From positions 292,001 through 356,000 of the forward strand of contig JANIIK010000500.1 in the NCBI GenBank assembly GCA_027704905.1: DNA of 64,000 nt, given 5' to 3'. This document shows, piece after piece, positions 60,424 through 64,000 of this stretch. The stretch's first letter is position 1. Every line of letters begins with the position of its first letter. A program made the position numbers and the translations under genes. The notes below the pieces were generated by a model, which did no database searches, had not been told where the DNA came from, and worked only from the letters and a program-made list of their open reading frames with translations. This DNA comes from Muraenolepis orangiensis. Lineage: Eukaryota; Chordata; Actinopteri; Gadiformes; Muraenolepididae.

Positions 60424-61300
60424 CTAATTTTCCCGTTGGAACCCGCTGGGTAGAGCATCGGTGTGCAGGGCTAGGGACTCCACTAAAGCCACAGGCGAGT
60501 ACGGAGGCCCAAGACTTGCATTCGGTTGATAGACCTGATGTTTCTCACAGATGGCGGTCACTACTTCGGGAAGGACATCGGTGTGCTCCATATCCATCAG
60601 ATGGTGTAGTGTGAACTGCTTGATCCTATCTCTCTCTTTCTGTGACACTGGGTCATCCATGAGATCACCATGGGGCCGTCGGGAGAGCCCATCTGCATCT
60701 TGGTTCTGCCTTCCTGCTCTGTACTGAAGTTTGAAGGAATATGTCGACAGGCTTGACAACCACCTATAACTCATGGCGTCCAGCTTGGCTGATGTCAGGA
60801 TGTAAGTTAGCGGATTGCTATCAGTTATAGCCGTGAAGTCTGTCCCGTAGAGATAATCACTAAACTTTGCAGTGACAGCCCATTTGAGAGCTAGGAATTC
60901 AAGCTTGTGAGCAGGGTACTTGGCTTCGCTCTTAGTCAGCCCTCTGCTCGCAAAAGCTATGGCTCTTTTCTTCCCGTCCTGCTCCTGGTATAACGCTGCG
61001 CCCAGTCCAGTGGTACTGGCGTCTGTATGTAATATGTACGGACGTTTTGGGTCAGCGAATCCCAGCACTGGAGCAGAGGTGAGCTTCTCAATCAAGGTCT
61101 CAAATGCCTGCTGGCAGGGTGGTGTCCATCTATCGCCGAAAGATCCACCAGGATTGAAGTACTGTTTATCCGGCTCTTTCTTCTTCTTGCTGCTCTTCCG
61201 AAGTGGAGGATACCCTGCGGTAAGGTCGTTCAAGGGCTTTGTGATCTTAGCGTAGTCCTGAACGAACCTTCGGTAGTACCCGGAAAACCCAAGGAAGGAC
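60424..61300 (-). pseudogene. RNase H of the PNMA-gag Ty3 element
   Basis: This frame begins after a frameshift near 61250-61300. It has the RT connection region (TPPCQQAFETLIEKLTSAPV) and RNase H: LHTDASTTGLGAALYQEQDG, HKLEFLALKWAV, ITDSNPLTYILTSAKLDAM and AGRQNQDADGLSRRPHG. A stop at 60424 separates it from integrase, whose frame starts 40 bases later. Confidence 0.9.
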
Positions 61301-63094
61301 CTCAGCTGTTGAAGATTTGTGGGCTTTCGGCCAGGTCTCTAGGGCCTCTATCTTTCCGGGATCTGTCTCAACTCCATGTTGGGAGACTATGTGACCCAAG
61401 TATTTTACAGATGTTTGGAAAAACTTGCATTTCTCTGGAGACAGCTTCAGCCCGTACTCCTTTAATTGTCGAAGGACATGTGTTAGTCGAGATTCGTGTT
61501 CCTCCAGGGTTTCAGAGAAGACAATGATGTCGTCGATGAACACCAGTGCTTCTTTCCTGTTGAGGTCCCCTATACACTTCTCCATTAGCCTTTGGAACGA
61601 ACTAGGTGCGTTCGTGATCCCTTGTGGCATTCTGTTGAACTCCCAGAACCCGAGGGGGCACACAAAGGCGGTTTTCTGCTTATCAGCCTCTTCCATCTCG
61701 ATCTGGTAATAGCCTGACTTCAGATCAAGAACAGAGAACCACTTTGACCCAGTCAGCACAGAGAAAACTCCTTCCAGGTTGGGCAGAGCGTAGGCATCCT
61801 TTATGGTCTGAGAATTAAGTTTCCTGAAGTCAATGCACAGGCGCACTGAGTTGTTCTTCTTCCGGACCACAACGATAGGGGATGCGAAAGGAGACTCTGA
61901 CTCACGAATGATGCCTGCTGCCAGCAGCTCCTGAAGGTGCTTCCGCACTGCGTCCACATCCTGAGGATGGATAGGCCTGGCTCTATGTTTGAAGGGGGTC
62001 TCATCACGGAGTTTGATATGATGCTTCACGTCATCAGTGTGGCCGTAGTCAAGATCATTTTGGGCGAACACCTCCGGCATAGAGTTCAACAGCTCTGTTA
62101 TTCTGTCTTTCCACTCTAATGGCACAGGGGAGTTATCAAAGTCAAATTCCATCTTGGGCCTGACTAGCTCTGTCACTTGGTCAGTAGATTTCCTCAGATT
62201 AGCAGAGGGCTCCTTCCCCACCACTCTTTGGATAGAGTGTATCTCAGCTAGCACGGTCCTTGGGGGAATCACTATGTCACTCTGTGTTTCATTCCTGATC
62301 AGGACAGGCAAGTGGCAGGGGCGCTTATCTGGCAAGGTGTGCAAGCTGCTAGCTACCAGCAACCCACTGGGCAGGGACGACTCGGATGGTGGCTCTATAA
62401 TGACCCATTTTTCTGTGTGGCTTCCAGTCACATGGATTAGTCCCTTCAGGACCACCGTGCTGCCAGCTGGTACAACTTCGGGTGTGTTTCCCTTCACCTT
62501 CACTCTTCCCAGGTTGCCATTGCATGCCTGTTCCTGTCGTATCTTAAGGGTCTTGAGGACGGCACGGTATCCATAGAATGATGCCTGAGGACTGCCCGCA
62601 TTTTCCTGTGTATAGCTAGAGTAAAGGGTATCTAGAGAGTTGGTACCAATAAGGATTTGGGGCGTGTTAGTCATATCTGGGACCACTAAGGCTAATGTGG
62701 GCACTTCAATTTCAATTCCCAGAAACTCTTTTGGGAATGTTAAATTCAGCTCTACATACCCAAGGTATGGCACTGCCTGTCCATTTGCTCCCTCCACTTC
62801 CAACAAGTCGTTCAATGATTTCATTGGGCGAGTTGACAAGTGACTCTTATAGAGTGACAGGGGAATGGTGGTGACCTGGGATCCGGTGTCTAAGAGACAG
62901 TTGATTTCTTTTCCTCCTATTTTGATCAGAGCTGTGCACTTCATGCCTACCAATCCTCTAGGTAGCTTGATGGGAGATAATTTACTTTGAGCACTTTTGC
63001 TGATCACTGGTTCAGTTCTTTTAGGGCGCATCTCTTTTCTCTTGGTCCCTGTTTGCCCTCCAACAGAAACCGTCAGCAGTTTAACTGGTCCCAT
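61247..63094 (-). pseudogene. protease and reverse transcriptase of the PNMA-gag Ty3 element
   Basis: 615 aa in one frame. The protease active site is CLLDTGSQVTTIPLSLY near residue 67. RT motifs in order: FRKLNSQTIKDAYALPNL, FSVLDLKSGYYQIEM, FNRMPQGITNAPSSFQRLM, ALVFIDDIIVFSETLEEHE (catalytic FIDD) and KYLGHIVSQHGVETDPGKIE. A long domain between protease and RT (residues 150-290) is typical of this family. The frame breaks near 61300, just past RT. Confidence 0.9.
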
Positions 63095-63764
63095 TTAATC
63101 TGCCTCTCTTTACACTGGTGCCTCTTTTCTTCAACCAGAGCAGGGTTTGGTTCATCTTCACAGTTTGGAGCAATGTGCCCATCTTCTCCGCAATGGAAAC
63201 AGTACCAAGGACGGGGCCTGGAAGAAGCAGGGGCCCCACGATATGACTGCTCGGTTGCCTCATGGTCGGTTTTGATCGCCACACCTTTTGATCGTGGATT
63301 CCTCCTTATCTGATCGTCTTGCACTCGAAATGCAGTCATCTGAGCTTGGAGCTCGACGACTTGTCTCTTTAGTGCAGTAACCTCAGCTGATTCTGGCGGT
63401 TTCTTCTTGGTCGTTGGTTTAGCTGGTGCCTGCATGGCAACGACTTGAGCTTGAAGCTCAGAAACCTGTTCTCTCAGGGTATCAGTTTCAGTGGTGGCGG
63501 CCTCTGAGTCTTCCCAGGTGTGAGCAGCTTGACTGTGCACGACCGTTCTAGTCTTGGGAGCAGTGGAAACTTGCCTGTCTAGGCCAAGATGTCTTCTCAT
63601 GCGATCTTCCTTCGCCGCGTGTCTATCCTCTTCTGTTCTGATAAGAAACACCAGCTCGGCGAACGAAGGTGGCTGTGCTTTCTTCTGTTCCAATTGAAGG
63701 TCTCTGATCAGCTCACGATTCCAACAGCCTCTGCAGAATTGCTTCAAGAGACATCGACCTCTTT
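63073..63764 (-). pseudogene. gag C-terminal part, PNMA-like, with zinc knuckle
   Basis: LLKQFCRGCWNRELIRDLQL and PPSFAELVFLIRTEEDRHAA match the capsid C-terminal region of PNMA-type Ty3 gags. A coiled-coil stretch (TLREQVSELQAQVVAMQ, LKRQVVELQAQMTAF) precedes the knuckle CFHCGEDGHIAPNC. The capsid N-terminal half is lost where an L2 tail joins at 63765. The gag end overlaps the protease frame by about 20 bases. Confidence 0.85.
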
Positions 63765-64000
63765 CCATTTACATTTACATTTAGGGCATTTGGCAGACGC
63801 TTTTATCCAAAGCGACTTACAAGGTGTACATTAGTTGAAGCAGACAATGGCATAACACTGGGGTACGCAAACATAAAAATACAGTATTCATTTTAACAAG
63901 ATGAATAACACAATTTCGTATTGCTAGGTCACCTGCTTAAGTAGCTGTGATAAGAGCGTGTTATCAACATTAAGGATATACACTTGCTAACATATACAAC
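63765..64000 (-). mobile_element. L2-type LINE 3' end with UnaL2-like tail, running off the window
   Basis: TTTACATTTACATTTAGGGC, then the reverse complement of the stem-loop (CAGACGCTTTTATCCAAAGC) and 3' UTR closely similar to 25010-25200 and to the reverse complement of 9490-9740. The coding part lies beyond the right edge. Confidence 0.9.

Larger units (their letters stand above)
56759..63764 (-). mobile_element. Ty3 retrotransposon with PNMA-like gag, nearly complete
   Basis: Minus-strand order is gag C-terminal part, protease-RT, RNase H, integrase, C-terminal tail, polypurine tract (58351-58362) and 3' LTR (56759-58350): ordinary Ty3 order. Only a few frameshifts or stops. The 5' end is lost where an L2 tail begins at 63765. 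It sits inside the Sushi-like element. Confidence 0.9.

Overview
The window is nuclear DNA from a vertebrate, almost certainly a teleost fish. The evidence is one intron-containing sarcomeric alpha-actin gene plus a dense set of fish-type transposable elements: L2 LINEs with the UnaL2-like 3' tail, Rex1/L2-like and RTE-like LINEs, L1 of the fish type, Ty3, BEL/Pao, hAT and an endogenous retrovirus. The species cannot be named from the sequence.

Layout from left to right. 1-3245: a Ty3-type retrotransposon on the minus strand whose integrase precedes its reverse transcriptase (Gmr1-like order). 3246-6165: a 5'-truncated Rex1/L2-like LINE. 6166-6190: telomere-like repeats, then an L1 fragment to 8521. 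8940-9776: an L2 3' end. 9.8-17.3 kb: the transposon-poor island holding the only cellular gene, an alpha-actin with CArG boxes, a TATA box, a noncoding first exon and six coding exons (CDS 13363-15992, 377 aa). 17.3-22.5 kb: decayed LINE and Ty3 remnants. 23.0-31.8 kb: one L1 of roughly full length (minus strand), split by nested LINE insertions. 33.0-36.9 kb: a second copy of the first Ty3 family, this time with LTRs and a tRNA-Pro-like PBS. Its 3' LTR is followed by an inverted LTR fragment. 37.2-41.0 kb: a BEL/Pao gag-protease region, joined at 40985 to a Ty3 RNase H and a TGTTACG...CGTAACA LTR. 42.6-44.6 kb: hAT-like and LINE remnants. 44726-46956: a hAT element with matching ends and a perfect 8-bp target duplication. 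46.98-55.8 kb: a 75-bp minisatellite split by a 6.9-kb endogenous retrovirus (minus strand, 4-bp duplication, tRNA-Leu PBS), followed by an inverted partial LTR of the same family. 55.8-56.8 kb: Sushi-like Ty3 pol. 56759-63764: a long Ty3 element with a PNMA-like gag, cut by an L2 tail at the right edge.

Only the actin gene looks functional for the host. All transposon reading frames carry stops, frameshifts or deletions; the best preserved are the Ty3 element at 56.8-63.8 kb, the BEL gag and the Rex1/L2-like ORF2. The interest lies in the architecture: reversed Ty3 gene order with a shared gag stop codon, a provirus dated by its target duplication inside a minisatellite, LTRs about 99% alike around a decayed interior, and insertions nested several deep.
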